A stretch of DNA of 64,000 nt, from the NCBI GenBank assembly GCA_010015655.1, contig ML976668.1, forward strand, positions 124,001 to 188,000, written 5' to 3'. Shown here piece after piece: positions 44,489 through 57,588 of the stretch. This DNA comes from Bimuria novae-zelandiae CBS 107.79 (lineage: Eukaryota > Ascomycota > Dothideomycetes > Pleosporales > Didymosphaeriaceae). Under the pieces are notes generated by a model. It saw only the letters and a program-made list of their open reading frames with translations, did not search any database and was not told the origin of the DNA. Position 1 is the first letter of the stretch; each line of letters starts with the position of its first letter. The translations under genes were made by a program, and so were the position numbers.

Positions 44489-45949
44489 CTACTTTGCCTC
44501 TTCTCCCAGCCCAAACATATTGATGGAATTGCGCCAGGCTCTGTAACCGAGTAAGTCGCTAGTCGTGCCAATGCGACGCATCGTCATCACTTACGCTTCA
44601 CTAACCTCCTCAACAGTCACGCCTTTGATCTTCGCAATCGCATAGGCCACGTGCGGTATCGTTGCAGGTTCGTTCCTTCCCTTGATCATGGCGCCCTTGA
44701 CAAACTTCTCCTTCTTTACCGCTTTCGGCAGCGGCGGCGCATCCTTGAGATACTTGGCCGAAGCGTGCGAAGGCCGCATCTCGCACCAGGGGCCGTCGGT
44801 TTCGATTTGCAGATGGGAGAGGGGAATGGCGCGGACGACTTCGATGTTTTCTTCCGCTGTGTGGACACTGTCAGCTGTACCCAGAAAGCGAATAACACAT
44901 TAAACATACTCTTCATCGAGCAGCCGTTAACGCCTACATCGAACCCCATCTCTACAATCCTCTGCATCTCCTCTACGGTGCCGGTAAAGGAATGCACCAG
45001 CCCTCGTTTCGGAAGTTCGTTTAGCCTTGCGCCTAGCAACCGCTCAAAGTCCTCGGCTGCAGCGCGCGAATGCAAGAACAATGGTAGCTGAACGTCGACA
45101 GCAATGGAGAGCTGTGCTTCAAAGTACTTGAGTTGCTGCTCTTTGGGCGTGAGAAACAGGCGGTCGTAGTCGAGGCCGAATTCGCCGAAGGCGACGGCGT
45201 GACCGGCTTCTTTGGCGGAAACAGCAAGCTCTTTGAGGGCTTTGAGGAGAGCATCCGGACCGCCTGGGTGCTTATCGAAGTGCTTTGCTGAACAGGGGTG
45301 GACGCCGACGGTTGCGTAGCAGAGCCCGGCTAACAAAGTCAGTCTTTCAGGTCCAGAATTGGGTTGTGCCGTAGAAAGGAGCTTTCGCGGAGAGTGTAAG
45401 AAGTGTGCGCTAAGCAGTCGTACACGGCGAAAGCGGGCCGAAATGTAATTTGCAGCGCTTGAGAATAATACTCACGATGTGCTTTCGCTATCTCAACGGC
45501 ATGCTTTGACTCTTTTAGGTCTGAGCCCGTCACCATGAACTTCTTGCAGCCAGCATCTAGGCCACGCTGAATCACATCTTCGAAGTCATTCTCATGCCGC
45601 TGTGTTCCATGATACTCGCCGCGAAAGATGGGATCTGTAAGATTTATGCCGATCTGAACTAATTAGCGAAGAGTCACTGGGCTGCACAGGTTTTGCGGAC
45701 CAACATCAATATACTTCAACTGAGGTTCGCTTCCCATCTTGAAAGACCTTAGATGTATTGGAAAATGAGAAATAGATGTAGCTGTGAGTATATTAATGCC
45801 TGCAGTATACATAGGTATCGGGTTGCCTTACGTGAGACTACCAGTGTACCCTTCTTCAAGACACCACTTTGAGGTAGCAAACATTGAGAGACCCTTCGCC
45901 GTAGGGCCAAGCTATTTCTGATGCCTCTCGATACCGGCGCTAGCAACAT
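44489..45949 (-). CDS. TatD-family metal-dependent deoxyribonuclease
   Basis: Core exons 45,705-45,781 (internal ATG at 45,737), 45,476-45,653, 44,910-45,329, 44,595-44,856 and 44,489-44,540, all GT-AG and in frame, give 314 aa from MGSEPQLKYID. Motifs: IGINLTDPIFRGEYHG, KKFMVTGSDLKESK, CYATVGVHPCSAKHF, GEFGLDYDR (metal Glu), LFLHSRAAAEDF (His), GLVHSFTGT (His), NGCSMK, QIETDGPWCEMRPSHA (catalytic Asp) and the C-terminal EAAWRNSINMFGLGEEA, as in TATDN1-type proteins. A further exon 45,832-45,949, joined by a 50-bp GTAAGG...CACAG intron, extends it in frame with MLLAPVSRGIRNSLALRRRV, rich in Arg and lacking acids, like a mitochondrial presequence; the longer form is 368 aa. Family role: 3'-5' DNA trimming, apoptosis-linked DNA breakdown in yeast. 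Confidence 0.9.
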
Positions 45950-46297
45950 GTGCGATGCAGTAGATGGATGGCCTATCGTGAAAGCCCTGAGGTCTGGTCG
46001 ACGGTTCAGGTGCGCTACGATACTTTAGGACTAGCGCTGAGCTTTTCAGCCACACTACGCCACACTAACTTCTCATGACAGGTCTCCTGCTTGCTTGATC
46101 GGGCGGGCGTGGGGACATCCCAAGGTCACCCATCCATCAAGCCTTGGCACCCTGACCTGCATTAGCACTTAATCGTTGTATACCGTGCAGCTTCTCCTTC
46201 CCGTTGCAGGTTTTCGAGGACATCCAGGTCACGAAACTCCGCCAACTTGGGTCCCGCCTGGATTGATATCTGCGGTCTGTGGGATATCGGCACCAGA
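45950..46297. promoter_or_regulatory. Shared divergent promoter of TatD and VFA1 genes
   Basis: 348 bp separate the two outward-facing start codons (560 bp if TatD starts at its internal ATG). No clear TATA box. Co-regulation is possible but nothing in the sequence proves it. Confidence 0.4.
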
Positions 46298-47023
46298 ATG
46301 TCATTGAAGAACCTGTGGCATCATCGAAAAGTAGCAGATGGCTCTGCAAAGGCATGCTGGGTCTGCTATAAGCCTTCCACGAGTGTGCTGATCACGCCAG
46401 ACAATAAGGTGATTCGACTGTCTCCTGTTCGCAGCGTGCGCAATATTGACGAAGCTAGGATTTCTTCTACATCTGTGTCGGTCACCTCTCAGATCGCCAA
46501 TTCTGCCAGCCTGATGCCGACGAAGCGGCGGCGGCCGCAGCTCGCAAGAAGAAAGAAGAGCTTGATGCAGAAATCGAGAAAGTAAAGAAAGAATACGAGG
46601 AGAAACAAAAAGCAAAGCGTGAGAAGCGCAAGGAAAAAGTAAAAGACAAGGATAAGGATAAGGAGAAAGAGAAAGATGCTAAGAAAACTGATGAAGAGGA
46701 AGACAAAACCGACGAGAAAGCTAAGGACGACAAGGTTGGAGGGTTTCGTCTGCAATTGAACACGCTCGTAGCTAACTGGTATCGCAGATAAAAGAGCTCT
46801 CGAAGTCCAAAGACCAGGCGCAGGTTAATCTGGGGCCCCGCATTTTCACACTCAACAAGTACAGCTAGTTTCCGCAGGGTGTCTCCCACACTTGCTGACG
46901 CATTGCAGGAACTTCTACCAAATGCGAATCGACAAGATACGTAACGCAGAAGTCGCCAAACGGAATCGCGAACGCCTAAGCAACCCTGCAAACTTCCCCT
47001 CTCCACCCAGCGGCCTGCCATGA
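46298..47023 (+). CDS. VFA1: VPS4-associated protein 1 (Vfa1)
   Basis: Four exons: 46,298-46,408, 46,459-46,734, 46,788-46,858 and 46,909-47,023; introns of 50-53 bp with GT-AG ends; 190 aa, the family's size. MSLKNLWHHRKVADGSAKAC, then CWVCYKPSTSVLITPDNKDF, FFYICVGHLSDRQFCQP: paired CxxC and H/C residues of the N-terminal zinc-binding region. A long charged coiled coil follows (KKKEELDAEIEKVKKEYEEK and a KDKDKDKEKEK run), then GPRIFTLNKNFYQMRIDKIR and RNRERLSNPANFPSPPSGLP at the C-terminus, the conserved tail. In yeast Vfa1 binds the AAA ATPase Vps4, which disassembles ESCRT-III at endosomes. Start chosen because MSLKNL matches the family; an upstream in-frame stretch has no ATG. The minus-strand frames rich in Ser/Phe are shadows. 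Confidence 0.9.
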
Positions 47024-48040
47024 TTGACCTCTCAGGGTCCCGCGTCACTTCGAAAGGTCAGACACTATTTCTCGTTTCTGGTGAATAGCTCTTGAAAAGT
47101 ACCAAGCAGATGAACGTATTGTAAGCCCTAGGGTAACTGTGCAACGCTTAAGCAGTGTCTAAGACTACCTGCCTCGGGATACTACGCCTACTACCAGTTA
47201 CTCCACCAGAACAATATACATGTGCATTTCACTTTCTTCTTTTCTATATTGTTCTAATCGGAACTCACCTCCCGGGTCAATCTGTTCGATCTGCGTGGAT
47301 CCATGCTAGGGCCCGTTCACCTCTGTTTTCTGCAGTCAGCAATTAGCACCCATTCATACCACATACTTACATTTTAGCTGCATGACAGAGAAACTCAGGC
47401 TCATGCAGTAAGCTACAAGAAGATGTGGGAGTGACGTGTAATATATTTGCTTACGCTGTAGTGCAACATTACGATGATTTTTTATCATGATGCGTACACC
47501 CAATTCTTGCTGCATGCATCATGCTCTTCTAGTCTGTCGGCTTTGGTGCGCTCTCGTGCACCATTCTGATGGCATCCAATTGGCACGAAACACTTTCTTG
47601 TTCACACACAATCTACGATCCTCGATCTCAGCGGGCGAGTATCGGACTTTCACTACATCAAACATTCTTGGCAGCGGGACAGACGGCACAGCGTATCAAC
47701 CACCGGAACCTTACTTCAGTATTTCGCCCACTCCCATCCATCAGATATTCAGTTAGCGGTCAGTTATCAAAGGTCTGAGGTGACTCCAGGGAATAGCACC
47801 GACAGAGCAAATCCTAATTAGAGCAGCGGCTTCGGATCAATTCGGAGGCAGTCCGGTCCTTCTTCACATTCCGAATGCTACACCATAGGCCATTTCATCC
47901 TGCACCCGCATGCGAGTGATAGATTTTGCTGTGCGATAAGCCCCGGCGGCGGCGGGATGAAGAGCATTCTACCACCGCGTCTTGGTGGTCAATGCACGTC
48001 GTAACTCCATGCACGCGCAATACTAACACACGCTATCTTT
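47024..48040. other. Intergenic region at the island's right border
   Basis: About 1 kb with no supported gene; short plus-strand frames near 47,155-47,346 and 47,487-47,778 have no recognisable product. Composition stays balanced until about 48,040, then turns AT-rich. Confidence 0.45.
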
Positions 48041-49200
48041 AACACCTAATAACTCTACTAGTATAAATCTAGTTAAGGGTATAATTAGTACTATTAAATT
48101 ATTAAAATTAAAAAAAATTATATATACAAATTAGCGCATTAGTACAGCGTTAAGTGATCTACGTTAAGTAGAAGGTATTAAGCTAAAACCTAACCTCATA
48201 TAGTTAACACTAATAATTGCTAAAATCTTAACATATAAGAAAAGAGCTTCTATAATATATTAAATGCCATACTAAATATAGCCTTTTTTTATAATAAATA
48301 ATATAAAGCCTCGCGTCTATTATCGCATAAAAGGATATTAGCCTATTATAAGTTAATTAACTTACTGGGCGTAACGCTAAATCCTTAATATTTTAATAAA
48401 TAATTAAAATTAATAATAAACGCTATAAAACTAATTCTCTAGCTAAGTATAAGTTTTTTTTATATTTTCTATAGTAAAAGATTAAGTAGTATTAAATTAA
48501 GCCTTAGTATATTAATAATATAGATAAAAAAGACATTCTACTTAGCATTACCTCTTACTTAAAAAAAATCTTTAGTAGACCTTTTTATATGAGTAAGCGC
48601 GTACAGTAATTAATTAAAAATAGTAGCTATTAATAGATTTTACTTTATATATATATATGCGCTGATAGGTTTGACCTAAATTTTTTACTTATTTATTAGT
48701 TTACTTTTTAAAGCCTATAGTTAAGCTAAATAGAGGAAATTTATCCTTAATACTATATAGTATTGATTACTTTATCTATATTTAGCTAGTTAAATAATTA
48801 GATAAGGCTAGCATACCTATAGTAGGTATTTAATTACTATACTAAGGAGAAAGCTTAATAAGCCTACTAATTACTTATTTTAAATAGTTATAAAACTTAT
48901 ATTTGTCCGATTACATGGCCCTTTGCACACGCAAAAGTAGCTGGCATAACCCTACACAAAGAAACTCTGCCAGCAATCCGGTTCATCCGCACGATTCCGG
49001 GCGGGACAAAGGGCGACTCTTCTTACTTAACAGAAATAGATTATCGTCGTAGCATAAGACGTAATGATAAAAGAGTCCTACATTCTTACATAGATAAAAG
49101 ATAAAGAATAAAAATTATTATTCTATTTTATTAAGAATACTATTTAATTTAATAATTAAGAGTCTCACTGCCTCTATTGTTACTATATTAATTATGCTAG
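48041..49200. other. AT-rich degraded DNA with one GC-rich islet
   Basis: Stop-filled, heavily mutated sequence, source not identified. A GC-rich islet at 48,904-49,018 has inverted ends (tttgtcc and ggacaaa) but no target duplication, so it could be an LTR or short DNA-element remnant. Confidence 0.4.
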
Positions 49201-51344
49201 TTATAATAGCGCTATTAACCCTTAGAGATCCTATAGTTATCCTAACTAATTACATAAACTATACGCTGTAGTTAAAATAACTTAAAATAAGATACTAATT
49301 TTTAAAGGTCTAGAATATTACAGACCTAGCGCTAATAAATAAACTAAAATAGAAACCCGCGATACTAGTGTCGCTACTAATAAGTAACTACTAACTAAGT
49401 GCCGCCTACGTAATCGCGAACCTAAATAACGTGCTAATATTACTATCCTATCTATTAATAACATGTGCGAAAGCATATAGAGATAATAGTAACTATTATA
49501 AAGAATAGCTTAAGATCTATAAGATTATAGACTAAGACTATTAAGAATAAAAGGTAGACCTTAATAAGTTAGTTACTTTTCTTTAATTCCTAATCTTTAT
49601 ATATTTATAGAGTAACTGCTGTATCCCTAAAAGTATAATAAAGTAATAGATTAATAACCTTATAATTATAATTAGAGTTAACTATTAAGATAAACATCGT
49701 CGAGTAAGGGCAAGATACTAAAAGGCTTTTAAGCTAATAAGAATAGCTAAATTATAGACTATATAGCTATCTAAGTACAATTATATAGCTATAGAAGCAG
49801 AGACTAATTAGGTTTTAAAACTTTAAAAGCTAGACTTAATTAATGAAGACTTTATAAAGGTAATTATTTATATCGCACTTATATAAGTAATAACCGTCTA
49901 ATAGTATAGAAGTAAGGATATAGCTATCTTATAAAAGTATATAATAAAACTCTTCTAAGACTACATAATCCTGCAGTACCTAATAAAGGGCAAATAAAAG
50001 GGCGCTTTTACTACTCTAGGTTTATTTCTTACTAATAGTAGTAAATCTACTTAGGCTATATACAAGGACACCTCTCTTATAAATAAATTAGTATTATCTA
50101 AAAGTTAAGGAAGATCTTAAAATTATAAATAATAAAATAATAATTAATATACTAAATCTAAGTAGTTGCCTTAGAGCCTTAAACTAATAGTAGTTAGTAG
50201 TAATTATTACCCTACTTATAAACTACGCTATAGTATTTAAGACTATTTCTATACCTTTCTAAATAAGTAGCTAGACTAGTTTAGAGTAAACCTTCTTATA
50301 GTAAAACTAATTAAGCTTAGGCTAGAATATAATACTAATTTCTAAAAAAATGGTGAGAATAGTAAAAAGACTAAAGACTTAAATACTTAGAATTAAATTA
50401 TTATATATTCCTACTCTAACTTAAATTACTAAGGCTAATAATAAGTAACTAGACAGATGCAAGATTACTAAAATCCTAGTAAGTTTTAAAGCCGTATCTG
50501 TCTACACTAATCTAAACACGTACCTAAACACGTACCTATTACAATACTTAGCCATACTTAATTTAGACATAACTTATTATATCTTTAATAATATTAATTG
50601 CTTTGTCTCTTACCAGCCACTAGCGCTAGGAGACTTTATATAGGCAAGAAATGCGCAAATATAGATTAAAAAATATAAGAGTGTCTATATGAACGTATAG
50701 AGTATAATTAGTGATTAAATAATATAGCTAAATAATATTACTAATTACTCTAATTTACTTTATAATCTTATATTGTTCTCACTACTCTAGAGGCAAGGCC
50801 TTCAGTAGGATATAAAGGTAGATTTAATAACTCTAAAGAGAAGAGATAATACTGTACCAGTAGAACTTTAAGAGTTACATGGATAGTAGGTATTAGAATA
50901 TAAGATAAGGCTAGAAGGTAGTACTCCTACTAAAGCTACGCATTCCACCTACAAGACTAACACACGCACTAAACGAAGACTGTAAAAGGTAAATATATTA
51001 ATCTAGCACTAATAATTAGGCTATTTAGGCCCTTAGGCTCTTAAGAGCCTTATATAGTAATTTAAAAAAGCAAAGATTAAAGATCTCCCTACTATTAAGT
51101 ATAACGTCTGTAGTAAAGTAAAACTAAAATAGTAAATATACTAATAAGCTATGGAGCTAATTAAAGGCCCTAGTAAGTAATTTATAATTAATTTGCACGA
51201 CTATAAAGTAGATAGCTTAATAAGAGAAAAGAGCTAAATACTAATTATTAATTAATTTTTTAGCTTTGCATAGGACTTCTACTTTAAGGATAACTACCTA
51301 GCACGTTTAATTATTAAATTACTTAGCACCTTTATACTATTTAT

Positions 51345-51416
51345 AAAAGTATAATATAATATTATAGTAAAAATATAATATAATATTATAGTAAAAATAT
51401 AATATAATATTATAGT
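51345..51416 (+). repeat. 24-bp tandem triplication in Copia integrase
   Basis: Three units of 24 bp (51,345, 51,369, 51,393), the last two identical and the first differing at one base (aaaag against aaaaa). It adds 16 codons in frame to the integrase just before the VIKSNN block (catalytic D/N region). Confidence 0.9.
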
Positions 51417-51886
51417 AAAAGTAATTAAATCTAATAATAAGATCTTCTTTATTAAGGTAAATGTTAAGAAGTAGTGCTTAGCGTAAAGGATTGAAATTAA
51501 GCCTTTAGCACGTAATACTTAAATATAAAATAAAGGGGTTAAACACTTAGGGGGTATAAAAAAAGCGCGTGTAATATAACTTAACTTTAACTTACTTTAG
51601 TAGGTATAGTCTAAAATTACCTAAGCCGTAGTTTATTTTCATAATTAAACCCTGAACTATGCTAATTAATAATAATTACTGTACAAAGTGTTTTTTATAA
51701 TAATAACTTATTAGATAGCGTTATTACCTAACTAAAGAAGTCTAATTAAGCTTACTTAAAAGCTTATAGCTATAAAGCCTTCGCTATAACTAATAACACT
51801 AAACGTAGTAAGAGTAAGCTCTAGTAGTTAGACTTTAAAGCTTTAATAAACTATCTAATTAGTTATAAATTAATTAATATTTAGAG

Positions 51887-52101
51887 TGTAATAGGCTAGA
51901 TGCCTTGTTGTACTGTTCCTCGGTGAAACCCTCGGTGAAACTCTCAGTGCTCCTTTAGACTGAGTGGGGCCTTAGAAATCTCTCGAATCTTCTTAATAAT
52001 AATAGCGCACATATAAGTTTGGCCTTACTTATAGATAGTTTGCTCCTTATTAAATATAATCTTATTACTAGGCATTAGCAACCTTTGCGCAGCCCCTTAC
52101 A
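51887..52101 (+). repeat. 5' LTR of Gypsy chromovirus
   Basis: 215 bp, TGTAATAGG...CCTTACA. Clean in its outer 5' half and mutated in its inner 3' part (for example aataataatag against gacaataacag). Confidence 0.92.
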
Positions 52102-55100
52102 TTTTATATTTAATTACCCTTAAGTAGCTAGTATAGCTATCCCTTTGTACTCTACTAATAGACTAATTGCAAGACCTGCTTCCAAGCAGTAAGTAGTGAC
52201 GAACTAAGCTATATAGTTAATCCCTAGCTACCCTAATAGAATAACTTACAAGACCTGCTTTTAAGCAGTAAGCACTACTATAATAAGTAACGCTAGTGTA
52301 GGGACCTCTAACAGTTAAATACCTGCCTAAGCACCACGACAAGCGACGCTAGTGCAGGGACCTTTAACAGTTAAACGCCTGCCTAAGCACCACGACGACG
52401 AGCAACGCTAGTGCAGGGACCTTTAACGGTTAAACGCCTGCCCAAGCACTACGACAAACGCAGTAAGATAGAGACTAGCACTTACTATAGAGCTTTAAAC
52501 GCTTAATAAGACAATAAAGGACAATCTTAGTAAATAATACTAACACTACTAAACTTAAGTATTAAAGCGATAATGCAGTAGATAATAGTGTAGATAGGCA
52601 AACTTATAGCGCGAATAGCAAGAATCGAAAGTACTAATATCTTAGCACCTACTATAACTACTACTAGTACAACACCCGCGACACCTGCAGCACCTATAAT
52701 ACCTGCGACACCTGCGGCAGCGTACGAACTAAAAGGACTTAAGGACCCTAAGGCATTTAATAGAACTCGAAGCCAGTATTTGCTATAGAAATACTAGATT
52801 AAAGCAAAGCTAAGGTCTAAGACTTAATAGTTCTATACAGACCGACTCGCGATTGACTACACTTTTAGTCGTATAATAGGCAATGCTAGAGCACGTATCT
52901 TCTTATAAGTATCTGTTTACGCCGTAACTAGCACGCTTAATTAGTTCTTTTAGTATCTTAATAGAGCGTTTAAGGACGCGCACATGGCTGAGACTATAAG
53001 GAGCAAGCTTTAGAATATACGATAGAAAATACATAATATACGCGACTTTATTTAGGACTTTAATAAGAAAGCTCTAATAGCTGGCCTATTTAATTATGCT
53101 ATCTTAAAGAGCATGTTCCTACACGCTCTTAATTATAAGTTACGGACTACTCTTGCAGGCACTATCTTTCCTAAGAGCACTATAATTAAGAAGATATAAT
53201 TACACATTGCTGCTGTATTAGACAATCTATAGTAGTTAAAGCTAAGTAGCAAGAAGAGAGACGCACTACTATAGAATACTACCTTAAGTAATATTTCTGC
53301 TAATCCTATAGACTAGGAACCAAGTAGAACATAGATACAACGAGCGAAATAGGTCCCTTAAAAGGAGATTAATTAACGACGCGATAATAGATTATATTTA
53401 TAATATAAAAAGAAAGGCCACTAAATTAAGTCTTACACTCTAAAAGTTACTTAAAATCCTAAGTAATAGCTAACTCGAGCCACGAAAGCGAAAACTAAAT
53501 TAAAGGCAAAAGATAATAACGACGCGATAGTAGTAGATAATAATAAGTTAGAAAAAGAGTAGCTCCTAGTCGAAGTCGCGATTAGGAGCCTTCACGAGTA
53601 AGCAAGAACATAAGGACAGAATAGGATGAGTTTAAAAAGAAAAACATGCTAGCACCCCCGCTTATAGTATATATACTAGTTAATTAAACTAATTACACCT
53701 TAGCACTAATTGACTCTAGATACCTCTCTTACGCCCTTATAACCCGTTCCTTTATAAGACGAGCTAAACTCGAGCGCATAGCGATTCCACGAAAGCCTAT
53801 TATAGGGGTAAATAATTAAGTTAGCTAGGTTGACGAAGTTACAAAGTTTACGTTTAATATAAATAGCTACACTATGACTAGATTTGCGTATATTACGCTA
53901 AATAATACTAAAGAGGACATTATCCTAGGACGTTTATAGATAAATTAGAACTAAGTTACTATTGCTCTTATAAAGAAGTCAATATACCTGCGCGCTCTAG
54001 GTATTAGAATCCATAGTTAAGAAGGCAAGGCCCACCCACTAGAGATTTAAGAGGTTAGCGCCACAGAATTCCAGCGATTAATAAAAATGGCTTAGAGCAA
54101 AAACAAGAATCTAGGGGGAGCTATAAAGATATTCGCCGCCTCGCTAGCAGACATTAACAAGGCCTTAGCGCCTAAGCTAAAGATTAACGTCCTGTCTCTA
54201 GTTCCTAAGCACTAGAGGAAGCATATAACGCTCTTTAATCCTAAGGAAGCGAGCAAATTACCGTCGTATTAACCTAGAATTAACTACGCAATTGAGCTAG
54301 AAGAGAAGGAAGGGAAAAAGCCTAAAGCCCCTTAGGGACCTTTATATAACATGTTAAAGGGAGAGCTTCTAGTGCTACGGAAGGAACTTATATCTCTACT
54401 TAATAAAGGTTTTATATAAGTAAGTAATTCACCTGCTGCGTCGCTAATCCTATTTATAAAGAAGCTAGGAGGTGGACTATAACTATGTATTAACTATAGA
54501 GCACTAAACGCCTTAACGAAGAAGGACTAGTATCCCCTACCACTTATCTACGAGACTTTAAACAATATTATAAAGGCAAGGTAGTTTACGAAACTAGACA
54601 TTATTATAGCCTTTTACAAGATCCGAATCTGAGAAGGGGACGAGTGGCTTATAGCTTTCTAAACACGTTTTAGATTATTTAAATAGCTTATTATACTATT
54701 TAGACTAGCGAATGCCCCTAGCACATTCTAATAGTATATTAACTAAACACTCCGCAAATATTTAGACGATTTCTGCATAGCGTATCTTAATAATATCCTT
54801 ATCTACATAAATGGTTCTCTCTAGAAACATCGCGAGCAAGTTGACAAAGTGCTTATATAACTAAAAAAAGCTAGGTTATATCTTAATATTAAGAAGTGCG
54901 AGTTTAAGGTTAAGATTACAAAGTATCTTAGCTTTATTATCGAAGCTAGGAAGGGCACACGCATAGACCTAAAAAAGGTTAAAGCTATTAAGGATTAGGA
55001 GGCGCTAAAGACTATTAAGGGCGTACAAAGCTTTCTAGGCTTTGCTAATTTCTACTAACGATTTATCCGAAATTTTGGCCAAATTACCGCTCCCCTTACA

Positions 55101-57373
55101 AGACTTATAGGCAACGTTACCTTTAGATAGACAGTAGAGGAATAGAAGGCCTTCGATACACTTAAGAAAGTCTTTATATCCAAACTAGTGTTAGCCTAGT
55201 TCCAAGCAGACCGCGATACAGTTATAGAATATAACTTGTCTAGTTATGTTACTACTAGAGTACTATCTTAATATAATAAGAACAGAATCTTACGTCCCTG
55301 TGCTTACTTCTTAAGAAAGAACACGCTTGCCAAATGCAACTATAAAATCTATAATAAAGAACTACTAGTAGTTATTAGAGGACTTAAAGAATAGGATACT
55401 AAACTTTAATTAGTAGAAAAGTTTAAGGTGGTTACTAACTACAAGAACTTAGAGTACTTTATAAAGCCGCGAATATTAAACGAGAGATAGATTCGCTGGT
55501 CGCTTATCCTAGGCAGATATAATATGGAGATCCTCTACAGGCCAGGCAAGCAAAATATCCGAGCAGACGCATTATCCCGGCGAGAGCAGGATCTACCCGC
55601 AGACACTAGCAATAACTAACTACAGAGGAGACTTGTACAAGTCTTAAAGCCCACTACATCGTACTTTAAGGAATTAAACAACACTAATAAAGAGATAGGT
55701 ATTATAGTAATATCTGTAAAAGTTCGTGCTCTACCCGCCGCAATTCAAGGAAATACTTAAGAAGACATACGAGATTAAGATACTATTAAGAACCTCTAGG
55801 TCAAGTTAATTAAGAGAGACCTAGTTTATTAAGAAGCACGCTAAGCTGTAGAAAGCAGATAATAGAAATTCCTTATTACACTCTAAATTAAATGCTTAAT
55901 TATAAAATATAAGGTTAAGAACCAAGTGCTCTACTTCCGAGGACGAAAATAGGTACCAAACCACGAACCCCTACGAACGTCTATTATTAAGCAGATACAC
56001 TGTTCTGTGGCTACTAGGCACCCTAGCAAAGAGATTATATATAAGATAATTGCAAGAGACTTCTTTTGGCCAGGAATGTCTAACAATATTTAACAATATA
56101 TACGGAACTGCGATACATGCGGAAGAACAAAACCGTGAAGAGATAGTCTGCAAGGCTTTTTGAAACCCCTGCCAGTGCCCGAACAAATCTAGAAGGAGAT
56201 CTCGATGGACTTTGTTAAGGGCTTGCTAGAGAGCAACAGTAACACAAACCTTATAGTTATTACTAACCGCCTAAGCAAAGACGTCGTGTTTATACCGCTA
56301 GTAAACCTAGAAACAGAGATAGTAGTGTAAGCGTTTATCACGTATATTATTGCCTACTATTAGATTCCTAATATAATTACGTTAGATTAAGGCAGCTAAT
56401 TTGTCAGCGTGTTCTAGACAAGACTTTGCAAGATTCTTTAGATTAAGCGGCGATTATCCACAGCATTCCATGCTTAAACTGATGGAGCAACAGAGCGCAT
56501 GAACAGCACATGGGAGACATACATAAAAGCCTTTGTCAGCTGGGCTCAAAATAACTAGGCACCTCTCTGCCCGCTAGCACAAATTACAATTAAAGGACAA
56601 GACGTAATAACGACAAGGATGTCTCCTTTCTTCCTTCAGCATGGGTATAATATCAACCCACTACAGCTAGAGATACCTGCGGGCGCCAATCGCAGAAAGT
56701 ACACTACACATAAGAGGTCTAACCGCGAGAAAGCCGAGTCTATTATTACTAAACTACGCTACCTTGTAGAACTTGCGCAAGCATCTATGGCACAGGAACA
56801 GCAAGAGCAGGAACGTTAAGCCAATGGGCATCGCCAAGAAGCGCCACACCTCCGCGTTAGCGACAAAGTATAGCTAAAATTAGACAAGCAGTTTGCTACA
56901 GGCCGAAAATCAAAGAAGCTAGACTAGAGGAGCGCGAAGTATATAGTTATTAAGGTAATAAACACGCACATAGTTCGACTAAATACACCTTTAGGCCCTT
57001 ATAATATTTTCTATATTAACTAACTCCAACTAGCAGCATTAGACCCCTTACTAAGCTAAATAAAGGACAACGACTAGCCACTGCTAATTTAGGTAGATAC
57101 TAATAGCGTAGATATGTGGGAAGTAAAAGATATATTAGCAAAAGTGTGCCAACGACGCGGACGGGGATAGAAGTAGTAGTATAAAGTAAAATAGAAAGGC
57201 TACCACCTACCAACTATAGAGCTAGCTAAAAACCTCCAAAATACTAAAGCGAAGATTCGATAGGAACAATTTATAGAGCTATATTAAAACTTTAATACAT
57301 AACTTCTTCCTGCATGGTTTCGGCGTGGATCTAATAACCTTTATCCGGACGCTATAAGAGAGGAGGGGGGTAA

Positions 57374-57588
57374 TATAATAGGCTAGATACTTTATTGTAC
57401 TATTCCTTAGTAAAACCCTCGGTGAAACTCTTAGTGCTCCTTTAGACTAAGTAGGGCCTTAGAAATCTCTTAAATCTTCTTGACAATAACAGCGCACATA
57501 TAAGTTTGGCCTTACTTGTAGATAGTTTGCTCCTTATCAAATACAATCCTGTTACCAGGCATCGGCAACCTTTGCGCAGCCCCTTACA
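57374..57588 (+). repeat. 3' LTR of Gypsy chromovirus
   Basis: 215 bp starting TATAATAGG (G changed to A). Mutated in its inner 5' part and clean in its outer 3' half, the opposite of the 5' LTR. Confidence 0.92.

Larger units (their letters stand above)
51887..57588 (+). mobile_element. Complete Ty3/Gypsy chromovirus, TSD TAGAG, mutated
   Basis: LTRs of 215 bp at 51,887-52,101 and 57,374-57,588; TAGAG at 51,882-51,886 and 57,589-57,593; polypurine tract agagaggagggggg directly before the 3' LTR. Plus-strand content in order: gag at about 52,650-53,420 (PATPAAAYELKGLKDPKAFN) with a zinc-knuckle remnant (YKKKGH), protease near 53,690-53,950, reverse transcriptase about 54,250-55,000, RNase H to about 55,600, integrase about 55,950-57,000 (RDFFWPGMSNN, KEISMDFVKGLLESNS, MSPFFLQHGYNINP), and a C-terminal chromodomain about 57,110-57,240 (MWEVKDILAKV, YKVK, KGYHLPT). 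The last part keeps a 66-codon open stretch at 56,619-56,819. Many stops; inactive. It inserted in the Copia integrase gene. Confidence 0.93.

Noticed and set aside
26447..47023. Secondary-metabolite or effector gene cluster
   Set aside because: No synthase, tailoring enzyme or regulator is present; the genes are functionally unrelated.
46482..47048. 188-codon Ser/Phe-rich minus-strand frame
   Set aside because: Shadow of the lysine/glutamate coiled coil of VFA1.
48904..49018. GC islet with inverted ends TTTGTCC/GGACAAA as a transposon
   Set aside because: No target duplication and no second copy found; kept only as a note.
56619..56819. 66-codon open frame as a gene
   Set aside because: Part of the Gypsy integrase C-terminal region, in the same frame as its flanking remnants.
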